From the NCBI GenBank assembly GCA_002343825.1, contig DDSL01000136.1:722-18255 (forward strand): DNA of 17,534 bases, read 5' to 3'. This document shows positions 1-8,220 of this stretch, piece by piece. Numbering within the stretch: the first letter of the stretch is position 1; every line of letters begins with the position of its first letter. The position numbers were made by a program, and so were the translations under genes. This stretch comes from Chthonomonas sp. UBA2391 (lineage in GTDB: Bacteria; Armatimonadota; Fimbriimonadia; Fimbriimonadales; Fimbriimonadaceae). The notes beneath the pieces are model-generated. The model saw nothing but the letters and a program-made list of their open reading frames with translations. It had not been told where the DNA came from and did no database searches.

Positions 1-1226
1 GGTTTACATACCGCGTGATCTCGCGCCGGGGTGAGACAATGTCGGACGGACTTGCCGTGCCCGGCCAGCCCGACGGCATGGCCGCGTTCATCGGCCCTGC
101 GGGCACCACGATCCTGATCCGTAATCATGAACTGGGTCCGACGCACACGAAGCACGGACCGTGGGGGGTCGGTCACTCACTGCTCTCCCGCACACCGCGC
201 GACAAAATTTATGACTACGGCAAAGGCCGAAGCCCTGCGATCGGTGGAACGACCACGCTGGTCTATGACACCAAGGAACACCGGGTGCAAAAGCAGTTTT
301 TGAGTCTCGCTGGAACGTACTTGAACTGTGCGGGCGGGCCGACCCCGTGGAACACATGGCTGACCTGTGAGGAGTGCCACATTTCAGCCGACAAGGACAT
401 CGAGAAGGACCACGGGTATGTCTTTGAGGTCCCCGCCACCGCGGCGATGGAACTCGCCCCGCCGGTGCCACTCAAGGCGATGGGACGCTTCTACCACGAG
501 GCCGTGGCCGTCGATCCCCGCACCGGGATCATTTATCTCACTGAGGACCGGGAGGATGGCCTGCTCTATCGGTTTATCCCCAACCGCCGCGGCGTGCTGC
601 GGGAAGGAGGCTCGCTCCAGGCTCTTGTGGTCCGCGACCGTCCATCACTCATCACGAACAATCAGTCGGGTGCCCCGACCATCCATCGGAGCGTGCCCAT
701 GGCCGTCGAGTGGAAGACACTCACGGAAATAGACACCCCCGACAACGACCTTCGTCACCGCGGCTTCGCGGTCGGCTGCGCCCGTTTCGCCCGGGGAGAG
801 GGGATGTGGTGGGGAGACAACTGCACCTTTTTCGCGACAACCGACGGCGGTGCCAATCAACGCGGGCAGATCTGGCGTTATACCCCTTCCGCCGACGAAG
901 GGACTCCGGCAGAGGAGCAGCGCCCCGGCACAGTTGAGTTGTACCTGGAGCCGAACGACGCATCCGCTGTGGAGAACGCCGACAATATTACGGTGGCACC
1001 CTGGGGCGATCTGTTCATCTGCGAAGATGAGGCCGTGGCGGGCGATGACGTGAATCGCCTGATGGGCGTCACGCCAGATGGGCGCTTCTACCCCTTCGCT
1101 CGGAACTCGATGAGCGCTTCCGAACTGGCCGGGGTCTGTTTCTCACCCGATGGCTCCACGATGTTCGTCAACATTCAGGGCAACGGCCTGACATTGGCCG
1201 TCACCGGCCCCTGGAAGTCACGCTGA
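1..1226 (+). CDS. PhoX/DUF839 family protein, 5'-truncated by window edge
   Basis: The reading frame is open to the left edge. The codons before the first possible start (GTG at 15) encode F-T-Y-R, which joins the V-I-S-R-x-G-E-x-M-S-D-G block that is conserved near the front of PhoX-like proteins, so the true start lies upstream. Further family signatures are PDGMAAF, RNHE, the block CAGGPTPWNTWLTCEE (positions about 330-375), and GRFYHEAVAVDP followed by YLTEDREDGLLYRF. These match the beta-propeller DUF839 family, whose PhoX members are Ca/Fe-dependent, usually Tat-exported alkaline phosphatases. The Cys and Glu residues of the CAGG...TCEE block, a metal-ligand region in PhoX, are present. 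Phosphatase activity of this copy is inferred, because many short DUF839 proteins are uncharacterised. A Tat signal, if any, is outside the window. The gene is followed by about 160 nt of apparently featureless DNA. Confidence 0.9.
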   Translation, partial: FTYRVISRRGETMSDGLAVPGQPDGMAAFIGPAGTTILIRNHELGPTHTKHGPWGVGHSLLSRTPRDKIYDYGKGRSPAIGGTTTLVYDTKEHRVQKQFLSLAGTYLNCAGGPTPWNTWLTCEECHISADKDIEKDHGYVFEVPATAAMELAPPVPLKAMGRFYHEAVAVDPRTGIIYLTEDREDGLLYRFIPNRRGVLREGGSLQALVVRDRPSLITNNQSGAPTIHRSVPMAVEWKTLTEIDTPDNDLRHRGFAVGCARFARGEGMWWGDNCTFFATTDGGANQRGQIWRYTPSADEGTPAEEQRPGTVELYLEPNDASAVENADNITVAPWGDLFICEDEAVAGDDVNRLMGVTPDGRFYPFARNSMSASELAGVCFSPDGSTMFVNIQGNGLTLAVTGPWKSR

Positions 1227-1386
1227 AAGCCGTTCGCGGGACATTCCCTCTCGTCACGACCAGACCTGCTCGGGCTTGTTGTTCATATTTCAACCGCTGT
1301 CCTACGCTTGATGCCCTCCGCGAGACCCGGTTCGAGCGGACGCGTTTCCTCCATCAGATGTTCATTTCTTTGCTTTGGGAGCCACC

Positions 1387-2688
1387 ATGCCCGCCGCCAT
1401 CACGATGCAATCCGGCCGCCTCAACGTCCCCGATGAGCCCGTGCTTCCCTTTATCGAGGGCGACGGCACCGGGCCGGATATCTGGCGTGCCTCGGTTCGA
1501 GTCTTTGACGCCGCGGTCGCCAAAGCCTACGGCGGAAAGCGCAAAATCACGTGGAAAGAAGTGCTCGCCGGGGAGAAGGCCTTCAATAAGACCGGCAACT
1601 GGCTGCCCGATGAGACCCTGACGGCCTTCCGCGATTATCTCGTGGGCATCAAAGGCCCGCTCACCACGCCCATCGGCGGCGCCATCCGTTCGCTCAACGT
1701 CGCCCTCCGACAGATACTCGACTTGTATGTCTGTCTCCGCCCGGTCCGCTGGTTCAAAGGCGTGCCCAGCCCGGTGAAACGCCCCCAGGACTGCGACATG
1801 GTGATTTTCCGCGAAAACACGGAAGATATCTACGCCGGGATCGAGTACGCCGCCGGAACGCCGGAAGCAGCGAAGGTCCTCGCTTTCTGGGAGCAGACTT
1901 TTCCCAAGGAGTTCGGCAAGATCCGTTTCGGGTCGCAGAAAGCATGCGCCGAGTGGCAAAAACAGTTGGAGGCGATCGGCTCGCCTAAGCGGGAGACGCC
2001 GGTGATGGTCGGTGTGGGCATCAAGCCCATCAGCAAGTGGGGCACGGAGCGCCTGGTTCACAGCGCCATCGCCTACGCCCTCAAGGATAAACGCAAGTCG
2101 GTGACGCTGGTCCACAAGGGGAACATCATGAAGTTCACCGAAGGGGGCTTCCGAGATTGGGGCTATCGCGTCGCGAAGGAGTTCTTCGGCGCGGTCGAGC
2201 TCGACGGCGGCCCCTGGCACGTGATCCCTGAGGGCAAGCGCGGCGCCGGAATCGTGATCAAGGATGCGATCGCCGACGCTTTCCTCCAACAGATCTTGCT
2301 CCGACCGAAGGAGTACTCGGTCATCGCGACCTTGAACCTTAACGGGGACTATGTCAGCGACGCCCTTGCCGCCCAAGTTGGCGGAATCGGGATCGCCCCT
2401 GGTGGCAACCTGAACTACGTCAGCGGCCACGCGATCTTTGAAGCCACCCACGGCACCGCGCCCAAATATGCCGGTCAGGACAAGGTCAACCCCTGTTCGG
2501 TGATCCTCAGCGGAGAAATGATGTTCCGCTATATGGGCTGGGGCGAGGCCGCCGACCTGATTCTCAAGGGTGTCGAGGGAGCCATCAGTAGCAAGCGAGT
2601 CACCTACGACTTTGCCCGACTGATGGACGGTGCGACCGAGATCAAGTGCAGCGAATTCGGCCAGAACATCATCGACCACATGGGCTGA
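1387..2688 (+). CDS. icd: NADP-dependent isocitrate dehydrogenase
   Basis: This 433-residue protein catalyses oxidative decarboxylation of isocitrate to 2-oxoglutarate in the TCA cycle in the cytoplasm. It matches the E. coli-type Icd along its length: FIEGDGTGPDIW (about 22-33), the substrate loop GGAIRSLNVALRQ with S102, N104 and R108, RENTEDIYAGIEY with the catalytic Tyr at 149, K213 in GIKPISKWGTERLV, and metal ligands D293, D321 and D325. HGTAPKYAGQDKVNP carries K360-Y361, the pair that marks NADP rather than NAD use. S102 is at the position phosphorylated by AceK in E. coli; whether that happens here is unknown. ATG 1387 is chosen over the upstream in-frame TTG at 1375 because GGGAG lies 5 nt before it. 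It is about 17 residues longer than E. coli Icd, with the extra length around residues 155-205. The helicase gene follows after 40 nt on the same strand and could be co-transcribed. Confidence 0.97.
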   Translation: MPAAITMQSGRLNVPDEPVLPFIEGDGTGPDIWRASVRVFDAAVAKAYGGKRKITWKEVLAGEKAFNKTGNWLPDETLTAFRDYLVGIKGPLTTPIGGAIRSLNVALRQILDLYVCLRPVRWFKGVPSPVKRPQDCDMVIFRENTEDIYAGIEYAAGTPEAAKVLAFWEQTFPKEFGKIRFGSQKACAEWQKQLEAIGSPKRETPVMVGVGIKPISKWGTERLVHSAIAYALKDKRKSVTLVHKGNIMKFTEGGFRDWGYRVAKEFFGAVELDGGPWHVIPEGKRGAGIVIKDAIADAFLQQILLRPKEYSVIATLNLNGDYVSDALAAQVGGIGIAPGGNLNYVSGHAIFEATHGTAPKYAGQDKVNPCSVILSGEMMFRYMGWGEAADLILKGVEGAISSKRVTYDFARLMDGATEIKCSEFGQNIIDHMG

Positions 2689-2728
2689 TCGCCGTGATCG
2701 AATCGGCGTAAGGGAAATTCGAACCCGA

Positions 2729-5149
2729 ATGTCCGCGATCACTCAACTCAAGAGCCTCTTTGCCCGAAAAGGCTGGGAGGCTTTTGAGTTTCAGGTTGAA
2801 GCTTGGGAGTCCATCGCCCGAGGAGAGAGCGGCCTCGTTCACAGCGCCACCGGTACAGGGAAGACCTTGGCCGTCTGGATGGGGTTGCTCGGTCGAGCCC
2901 TCACGGAATCCCCACCTGGACTCAAAGTCCTCTGGATCACCCCTTTGCGCGCTCTGGCCCACGATTCCCTCCAAGCTCTTGTTCGGGGGGTCGACGATGC
3001 TGGACTGGATTGGCGGGTCGAACTCCGCACCGGCGATACCAGTTCCACCGAAAAGACCAAGCAGGTCCGCGACCAACCCGACGCGCTCGTCACCACTCCC
3101 GAGAGTCTTTGTCTCTTGCTAAGTCGCCCCGACGCCCGGGATCTCCTCGGCAGTCTCCAGGCCGTCGTCGTGGACGAATGGCACGAGCTGCTCAGCACCA
3201 AGCGGGGCACCCAGGTCGAGCTTTGCCTCAGCCAACTCCGGGCCTGGAACCCTGCGATTCAAACTTGGGCCATCAGCGCCACTCTCGGGAATCTCCATCA
3301 GGCCATGGAGACCCTTCTCGGAGTTGGATCCGAGGGAAGATTGATCAGTAGCAACCTCCCGAAAGAGGTCGTGGTCGACTGTCTCTTGCCCGAGACCATG
3401 GAGCGGTTCCCCTGGGCGGGTCACCTTGGTGACCGAATGCTCCCCCAGGTGATCCAAGCGATCGAGGAGTCGGAGAGTTGCCTTATCTTCACCAACGTCC
3501 GGAGTTCCAGCGAGATCTGGCACCAGTCCATTCTTGCCGCCCGGCCCGATTGGGAAGGAGAAATCGGCCTGCACCATGGTTCCCTCGATCGGCAGGTGCG
3601 GGAAGCGGTTGAGCAGGGAATTAAAACGGGCCAACTCCGAGCGGTGGTTTGCACCAGTTCGCTCGATTTGGGGGTGGACTTCTCTCCAGTGGACCGGATC
3701 CTCCAAATCGGATCGCCAAAGGGGGTGGCTCGGCTGCTTCAGCGGGCCGGCCGTAGCGGTCACCGTCCGGGCGTCCCGAGCCGGGTCACCTGTGTTCCCA
3801 CCCACGCCCTTGAGTTGGTGGACATTTCGTCGGCCCGCGTGGCCATCGAAAGCGGTCATATCGAGGGCAGGGAAGCCCCCGAAAATCCCCTCGATGTCCT
3901 CTGCCAACACCTCGTGACCCTGGCATGCGGAGGTGGATTTAAGCGAGAGGAGACCCTTCGGACTATCCGCCGAGCCACCAGTTTCCGCAACCTCAGCGAG
4001 TCGGACTTCGACTGGTGCCTGGACTACATCACTCGCGGGGGCGACGCCCTGGCTGCCTACCCAAACTTCAAAAAAGTCGGGGTTCTGAGCGATGGGACCT
4101 ACATCATTCGCGACAAGAAGATCGCCGTTCAGCACCGGCTGAACATCGGCACGATCGTCAGTGATGCCAGCGTCAATGTGAGATTCCTAAGCGGAGGGTC
4201 GATCGGGACGGTAGAGGAGGGATTTGTCGCCCGGCTGAAGAAAGGGGATCAGTTTCTCTTTGGCGGAAAATGGTTGGAGTTTGTTCGGCTGAAGGACCTG
4301 ACGTGCTACGTCACTCGCGCGACCAAATTCAAAGGCGCGGTTCCGCGCTGGGCCGGTGGGCGGATGCCGCTGAGCAACGAGCTCGCCCGAGCCATCCGGC
4401 GCACTTTGAGTGAGGTCCGCGAGGGGGTGATCGACAGTCCGGAAGTCCGGTGCCTTCTTCCTCTCCTCAAGTTGCAGGCCGAGTGGTCGGCCGTGCCCGA
4501 TGAAGGCGAAATTCTCATCGAGGCCGTCGAGAGCCGCGAGGGAAGTCACCTCTATTTCTATCCCATAGAAGGTCGGGCGGTACACGAGGGGATGGCAGCC
4601 CTTTTTGCCTACCGGATGAGCCGAGAGCGTTCGATCACCATGACCACGGCAAGCAACGACTACGGGTTCGAATTGCTCTCGGATCAGCCTCTGAACTTCA
4701 CGCCGGCATTATTCAAAACGTTGATCTCACGCGAGAACCTCCAAACCGACATCGAAGCCAGCCTCAATGCCGTCGAGATGAGCAAGCGGCAGTTTCGAGA
4801 AATTGCGCGGATCGCAGGATTGATCCAACAAGGCTACCCCGGCAATCAACGGAGTGTTAAACAGGTGCAGGTTTCAAGCGGATTATTGCACGATGTCTTC
4901 GTCCAGTTCGACCCCAAGAACCGGCTCTTGGAACAAAGTCGCAGGGAAGTGCTGGAACGGCAACTGGAGCACTCTCGGCTCGGACGGGCCCTCGACCGCC
5001 TGGCCAACTCGAAGCTCTTGGTGACGTCCCCACCTCGGACCACCCCTTTTGGTTTCCCGATGATGGTCGACCGGCTTCGAGAAACGGTCAGCAGCGAGAG
5101 CGTAGCCAGCCGTATCGAACGGCTGGTCCAAAGCTACGAAGAGGCTTAG
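2729..5149 (+). CDS. Lhr-like DExH-box helicase, ligase-associated type
   Basis: An 806-residue superfamily 2 helicase. Motifs seen: Walker A SATGTGKT (39-46), TPLRALA (71-77), TTPESL (122-127), DEWH box (149-152), SATLG (183-187), HHGSLDR (282-288), and motif VI QRAGRSGHR (338-346). The Lhr-type core extension follows (GSIGTVEEGFVARLKKGD, then FLFGGKWLEFVR), then a C-terminal half without motifs I can name. The length of about 800 residues and the PdeM gene downstream point to the ligase-associated DNA damage response helicase subgroup rather than the roughly 1500-residue Lhr. Its presumed role is ATP-driven 3'-5' translocation on DNA during repair. ATG 2729 begins MSAITQLKSLF, where family homology starts. 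An AAGGGA lies 13 nt upstream, a long spacing, so the start is a little uncertain. The stop codon overlaps the stop of the convergent gene by 3 nt. The usual partner DNA ligase is not in the window. Confidence 0.92.
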   Translation: MSAITQLKSLFARKGWEAFEFQVEAWESIARGESGLVHSATGTGKTLAVWMGLLGRALTESPPGLKVLWITPLRALAHDSLQALVRGVDDAGLDWRVELRTGDTSSTEKTKQVRDQPDALVTTPESLCLLLSRPDARDLLGSLQAVVVDEWHELLSTKRGTQVELCLSQLRAWNPAIQTWAISATLGNLHQAMETLLGVGSEGRLISSNLPKEVVVDCLLPETMERFPWAGHLGDRMLPQVIQAIEESESCLIFTNVRSSSEIWHQSILAARPDWEGEIGLHHGSLDRQVREAVEQGIKTGQLRAVVCTSSLDLGVDFSPVDRILQIGSPKGVARLLQRAGRSGHRPGVPSRVTCVPTHALELVDISSARVAIESGHIEGREAPENPLDVLCQHLVTLACGGGFKREETLRTIRRATSFRNLSESDFDWCLDYITRGGDALAAYPNFKKVGVLSDGTYIIRDKKIAVQHRLNIGTIVSDASVNVRFLSGGSIGTVEEGFVARLKKGDQFLFGGKWLEFVRLKDLTCYVTRATKFKGAVPRWAGGRMPLSNELARAIRRTLSEVREGVIDSPEVRCLLPLLKLQAEWSAVPDEGEILIEAVESREGSHLYFYPIEGRAVHEGMAALFAYRMSRERSITMTTASNDYGFELLSDQPLNFTPALFKTLISRENLQTDIEASLNAVEMSKRQFREIARIAGLIQQGYPGNQRSVKQVQVSSGLLHDVFVQFDPKNRLLEQSRREVLERQLEHSRLGRALDRLANSKLLVTSPPRTTPFGFPMMVDRLRETVSSESVASRIERLVQSYEEA

Positions 5150-5616
5150 TGCGATCCGGGGGATTCTCGCCGAACCAGTCCCGCGCCAACCGTGCGGCCG
5201 CGAGTGGCACATTCCGGACGACCGATCACTTCAATGAGGATCGTTTCTTTGGGCAACTCGGAAAAGCGTTTGCCGACCACTTCGGGATTGATTCGGAGGT
5301 CGTATTCCTTCTCATCTTGGAAGCGTTGGAGGACCATACTAAGTCTGTCGCCGTATCCCATGAGCCGACAGCCTTCGGCAGAGGTCACCCAACCAGGCAA
5401 ACTTCGAGTGTCGAGGTCGGGAAGCGTCGGCTCTTGGCCTCGGGGAACTTCCCAGTCCAACAGAGCTCCGTAGAATTCACTGACCGAATGCATCACTTGA
5501 ACGCACGGTGCCATGCCGCACCTCGTTTTGACAGGAGTCATGAGGAGAAAGCCGGTCCCACCCAAGAGGAGGAGCGAGGTTCCGAAAACGACAAGTCGGC
5601 GGTGCTTTCGTGTCAT
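5146..5616 (-). CDS. Hypothetical membrane-anchored or secreted protein
   Basis: 156 residues, not recognised. It starts with a basic stretch (MTRKHRR) followed by a hydrophobic segment (about residues 8-26), which is a signal-anchor or signal peptide. The rest is soluble, with Cys at about 33, 38, 83 and 135, and no lipobox or known catalytic motif that I can identify. AGGTGA lies upstream of the ATG at good spacing, supporting this strand and start. It sits convergent to the helicase, sharing stop-codon bases, and divergent from pdeM, so it separates two genes that usually act together. The two open plus-strand frames across this segment lack any family signature and are treated as shadows. 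Confidence 0.6.
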   Translation of the reverse strand: MTRKHRRLVVFGTSLLLLGGTGFLLMTPVKTRCGMAPCVQVMHSVSEFYGALLDWEVPRGQEPTLPDLDTRSLPGWVTSAEGCRLMGYGDRLSMVLQRFQDEKEYDLRINPEVVGKRFSELPKETILIEVIGRPECATRGRTVGAGLVRRESPGSH

Positions 5617-5647
5617 GACTCTTCACCTAGTATTCTATTGCAAAGAA

Positions 5648-6346
5648 GTGCAAAATCCAAGCCTTTCGATCGAGTTTTTTGGAGAAACTTTGATGCTCTT
5701 GGCATCCGGGGCCGCGTTTCTGCCGGAGCATCAATTGCTAGTGGTGAGCGACCTCCATTTGGGCAAGGCAAATGCCATGCGTGCTCGGGGTGCCGCAATC
5801 CCCAGTGGAGCCAGCCGCAGGACCCTCGATCACCTCAGTCGGGACCTCCGTCAGACGGGGGCAACTCGGCTCTGGAGTCTAGGCGATTTGTTTCATGCGC
5901 AAGAATCCCATCGGGGTGAGCTGCACGAAGAGATCCGGCGCTGGACCGAGGAGCATCCGGGAGTAGATTTCGCCACGATCTATGGCAACCACGACCGGCG
6001 CGCCGGGATCCCGAGCGAGTGTGCGTTCCGGGTTCTGGCCGCGGAGAATGCCATAGGCATCGAGCTGCACCATGAGCCGCCAGAGGAAGTCACGGGTCCA
6101 GGATTTGCTGGCCACCTTCATCCCGCCGTGCGGGTCCAGGTGACGCGCTCCGATACTCCGAAACTCCCGTGCTGGTGGTGTCGAGATCAGCTCTTGGTGT
6201 TTCCGGCCTACGGTGAGTTCACCGGTGGGGCCGTCGTCATCCCAGCGCCGAGCGACCGCGTCTTCGCCCTCGCTGGGGACCGAGTGATAGAGATCCCCGC
6301 CGCAAAATGCCAACCGCAGCCCTTGTTTGGCGGGAGATCTCGCTAG
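5648..6346 (+). CDS. pdeM: PdeM-type metallophosphoesterase, ligase-associated DNA damage response
   Basis: A calcineurin-like phosphoesterase, about 232 residues from the GTG chosen here. All metal-binding motifs are visible: SDLHLGKA (D35, H37), GDLFHA (D80, H83), GNHDRRAG (N114, H115, D116), HHEP (about 141-144) and AGHLHP (H156, H158). The ending PAYGEFTGG is typical of PdeM, a small Mn-dependent nuclease/phosphodiesterase encoded with an Lhr-like helicase and ATP-dependent DNA ligase in many bacteria. The start is ambiguous. GTG 5648 retains the family's N-terminal strand (IEFFGETL) and has TATTCT 11 nt upstream. ATG 5693 has GGAG 8 nt upstream but would delete that strand. ATG 5615 overlaps the divergent gene's start and lacks a ribosome binding site. 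No ligase gene is adjacent. Confidence 0.9.
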   Translation: MQNPSLSIEFFGETLMLLASGAAFLPEHQLLVVSDLHLGKANAMRARGAAIPSGASRRTLDHLSRDLRQTGATRLWSLGDLFHAQESHRGELHEEIRRWTEEHPGVDFATIYGNHDRRAGIPSECAFRVLAAENAIGIELHHEPPEEVTGPGFAGHLHPAVRVQVTRSDTPKLPCWWCRDQLLVFPAYGEFTGGAVVIPAPSDRVFALAGDRVIEIPAAKCQPQPLFGGRSR

Positions 6347-6425
6347 ACCTCACAAGAAAGATCCAATAAAGTCATAATATTGATTATCGGAAATATCTGG
6401 ATGGGGTTGGTTGACGCATCGCCAA

Positions 6426-6641
6426 CTAGCTCGCGAGCGGCTTGGTGAAGCGCTGAAGCTCGTGGTCCAGGGCGTCGCAGGCGCGGTCACAGAGATCGAC
6501 GAGGTCTTCGGCGACCGAGTTTCCTGAACCCGAGCTGTGCTGGCGCGTCCACCAGACGGCCAGAGCTCCCAGCCCGGCGCCTACCAGCGCGGCCCCCAAA
6601 ATCCAACTCCCATTCTTCGCGGCTTGATCTTCGTGCTTCAT
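6426..6641 (-). CDS. Small single-pass membrane protein
   Basis: 71 residues, not recognised. A short polar N-terminus (MKHEDQAAKNG) leads into one glycine/alanine-rich membrane segment (about 12-31), then a Ser/Gly linker and a charged tail of about 30 residues that looks helical and contains two Cys (DLCDRACDALDHEL). The layout resembles YtxH-like small membrane proteins, but I cannot assign a family. An AAAGAGA purine tract lies upstream of the ATG. It is divergent from the nuclease gene, with 86 nt between the start codons. Confidence 0.55.
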   Translation of the reverse strand: MKHEDQAAKNGSWILGAALVGAGLGALAVWWTRQHSSGSGNSVAEDLVDLCDRACDALDHELQRFTKPLAS

Positions 6642-6688
6642 TGTCTTATTCTCTTTAGTTGGCTATTCCACACCCAAGGTTCAGGGCC

Positions 6689-6718
6689 TTGAAAATTCGG
6701 CTTCATTTCTAGTAACTT
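6689..6718 (+). promoter_or_regulatory. Promoter of the Fe-S nuclease gene, likely leaderless
   Basis: TTGAAA (6689-6694), 18-nt spacer, TAACTT (6713-6718). The -10 element ends 9 nt before ATG 6728, which puts the expected transcription start at or within a base or two of the A of the start codon. No Shine-Dalgarno precedes that ATG. This is inference from consensus match and spacing only. Confidence 0.5.
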
Positions 6719-6727
6719 TATGTCTAC

Positions 6728-7537
6728 ATGCCTGGTTCCCGCGCGCCTCGAAAGCCTTCCTTGAGCCCGACCAAGATCACCACCTTTCTCGCGTGCCCAG
6801 ACAAGTTCTATTGGACTTATCTCAGCGATCAGGGGCGGTACTACCTCCGAAGCAAAAGCTACTACAGCTTTGGAACCACCCTCCACGGGGTTCTCCAGAG
6901 GTTTCACGACGCCCGGGACCAGGGCGTCCAAACGGTGGATCAAGCGGTCGCTGCACTCGAAGATTCTTGGATCGAAGCCGGATATAACACGCCTGGAGAA
7001 ATGGCTGAGGCCATGGGTGAGGGCAAGGTCATCCTCGAAAACTATATCCAGAAGTTTGAAACCACCGAGCGGGACGCGACCACGATCATGATCGAGCGCC
7101 AGCTCCGCCGGGACATGGGCGAATTTACGCTCATCGGCCGGCTAGACCGGGTCGATGAGCACGCGGACGGCACCATCGAGGTGATCGACTACAAATCGGG
7201 CCGCCAAAGCGTCGAACCCAGCGATATCGAGTTCGATATCGCCATGAACTGCTACATGCTCCTGCTCCAGCAAGGTTATCCGGAGCGGCCGATAAGGGCC
7301 ACGATCATCGCCCTCCGTTCAGGAGAATCCGCCAGCGTGGACCTAGAGCCCGCGAGGATGGAGCAGTTTAAGGAGGATCTCAGCGAACTCGGTCGGATCA
7401 TCTTGAATCAGGAGTGGGAGGGCCGGGTGCCCGAGTACAAAGATCTTTGCTCGAACTGTGACTTCTTCCCTCTTTGTCAACGGGCCGGACTCGTCGTTCC
7501 TAGCCAATCCCCGGCAGAGTTCGATTTCGGTGGATAA
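6728..7537 (+). CDS. PD-(D/E)XK family exonuclease with AddB/Cas4-like Fe-S cysteines
   Basis: 269 residues. The N-terminal SPTKITTFLACPDKFYW and SFGTTLHGVL (H53) match the front of RecB-family nucleases. The core GRLDRVD (D140) and VIDYKSG (D154, K156) give the PD-(D/E)XK metal site, and MNCYMLLL supplies the expected downstream Tyr (Y176). C23 plus C241, C244 and C250 form C...C-X2-C-X5-C, the spacing of the 4Fe-4S cluster that locks the nuclease fold in AddB and Cas4. It is a stand-alone nuclease domain with no helicase fused and no cas gene nearby. Likely role: cytoplasmic DNA end processing in repair or recombination, consistent with the helicase and PdeM upstream. The substrate cannot be told from sequence. 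Its stop codon abuts the T-tract of the opposing gene's terminator. Confidence 0.88.
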   Translation: MPGSRAPRKPSLSPTKITTFLACPDKFYWTYLSDQGRYYLRSKSYYSFGTTLHGVLQRFHDARDQGVQTVDQAVAALEDSWIEAGYNTPGEMAEAMGEGKVILENYIQKFETTERDATTIMIERQLRRDMGEFTLIGRLDRVDEHADGTIEVIDYKSGRQSVEPSDIEFDIAMNCYMLLLQQGYPERPIRATIIALRSGESASVDLEPARMEQFKEDLSELGRIILNQEWEGRVPEYKDLCSNCDFFPLCQRAGLVVPSQSPAEFDFGG

Positions 7538-7579
7538 AAAAGAAGTTTCCCGAAGCCGCTGGGCAGCTCCGGGAAACTT
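7536..7579 (-). terminator. Rho-independent terminator of the PEP-CTERM gene
   Basis: Perfect 10-bp stem AAGTTTCCCG (7543-7552) with CGGGAAACTT (7570-7579) and a 17-nt loop. Read on the minus strand, the stem is followed by one C and then six T (7541-7536). It begins about 24 nt past the stop of the minus-strand gene. On the plus strand there is no T-tract, so it looks one-directional. The T-tract overlaps the stop codon of the convergent nuclease gene. Confidence 0.85.
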
Positions 7580-7602
7580 GGATGCGATCTTGGAAGATCG
7601 TA

Positions 7603-8220
7603 TTACTTGCGTCGCTTGCGGAGCATGCATCCCACGCCGATCGCGAGAGCGGTCATCGTCGCAGGCTCGGGGACGACGTTGACTTCGAGGTCATCGAAGA
7701 ACGCCGATCCGCCAGCAGACTCGGGCTGGAGGAAGAGCATGAACAGCGAGCCCTTTGCCGTGCCTGCAGGGGCAGGTCCGAGACTCATGGTCAGCTCATG
7801 CCACACGTCCGGGGTGGTGTTGGCATTGATGAACATCGATTCCGAAAACGCGAGGTCGTTGTCGCCCGCGTCGCGGTAGATCAGCTTGAGCAGAGCCCAG
7901 TTTCCGCCGCTCATCTTGTCGCCGCTGAGGGTCATGCCATAGCCCTTGGCGGTGGCCGATTGGCCGGGAAGGATCGAGAAGTTCTGGAACGCACCGGACA
8001 CGTTGAATCCGCCGCTGAAGTTCCCGAACATCTTCATCGAGTGGAGGCCCGTTCGAGAGGCATCATCTTCTCGGAAAGTGTTGCCAAACCGGATCCAGTT
8101 GGCGGCGTCGGCACCGTTTCCATCCTCAAAACTGCCGTTGACGATAGCTGCTTGGCTCGCGACAGCCGCTCCTACGAGCAGGCCGATGGTGAGCATCTTC
8201 TTTACTTTGTTGAAAGCCAT
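7603..8220 (-). CDS. PEP-CTERM sorting-domain secreted protein
   Basis: 205 residues. A Sec signal peptide (basic MAFNKVKK, hydrophobic core, ASQA cleavage site near residue 24) leads into a beta-rich domain starting NGSFEDGNG. That is the pattern of secreted jelly-roll, carbohydrate-binding-like modules (NGSFE...NW...G...S). The C-terminus (183-205) is V-P-E-P, a hydrophobic helix, then RKRRK: the PEP-CTERM tail that exosortase/EpsH-type enzymes process at the envelope. AAGGAG lies 9 nt before ATG 8220. It has its own promoter and terminator, so it is probably monocistronic. The function of the body is unknown; a surface or extracellular matrix role is inferred from the tail. Confidence 0.9.
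   Translation of the reverse strand: MAFNKVKKMLTIGLLVGAAVASQAAIVNGSFEDGNGADAANWIRFGNTFREDDASRTGLHSMKMFGNFSGGFNVSGAFQNFSILPGQSATAKGYGMTLSGDKMSGGNWALLKLIYRDAGDNDLAFSESMFINANTTPDVWHELTMSLGPAPAGTAKGSLFMLFLQPESAGGSAFFDDLEVNVVPEPATMTALAIGVGCMLRKRRK

Noticed and set aside
2689..2728. Terminator between icd and the helicase gene
   Set aside because: Only a 4-bp GCCG/CGGC pairing without a T-run, too weak to call.
1354..2742. 462-aa open frame on the minus strand opposite icd
   Set aside because: It lies antisense to a gene with complete Icd motifs; its composition is that of a GC-rich antisense shadow and it shows no family motif or ribosome binding site.
3119..4135. 338-aa minus-strand frame inside the helicase gene
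   Set aside because: Antisense to conserved helicase motifs, with no recognisable domain.
5149..5919. 256-aa plus-strand frame overlapping the 156-aa gene and pdeM
   Set aside because: It has no family signature and overlaps the pdeM metal-site coding region in another frame; the minus-strand gene has a signal anchor and a ribosome binding site.
6347..6425. AT-rich patch after pdeM as a terminator or attachment site
   Set aside because: Only a 5-bp ATATT/AATAT pairing and no T-run or direct repeat; it reads as plain intergenic DNA.
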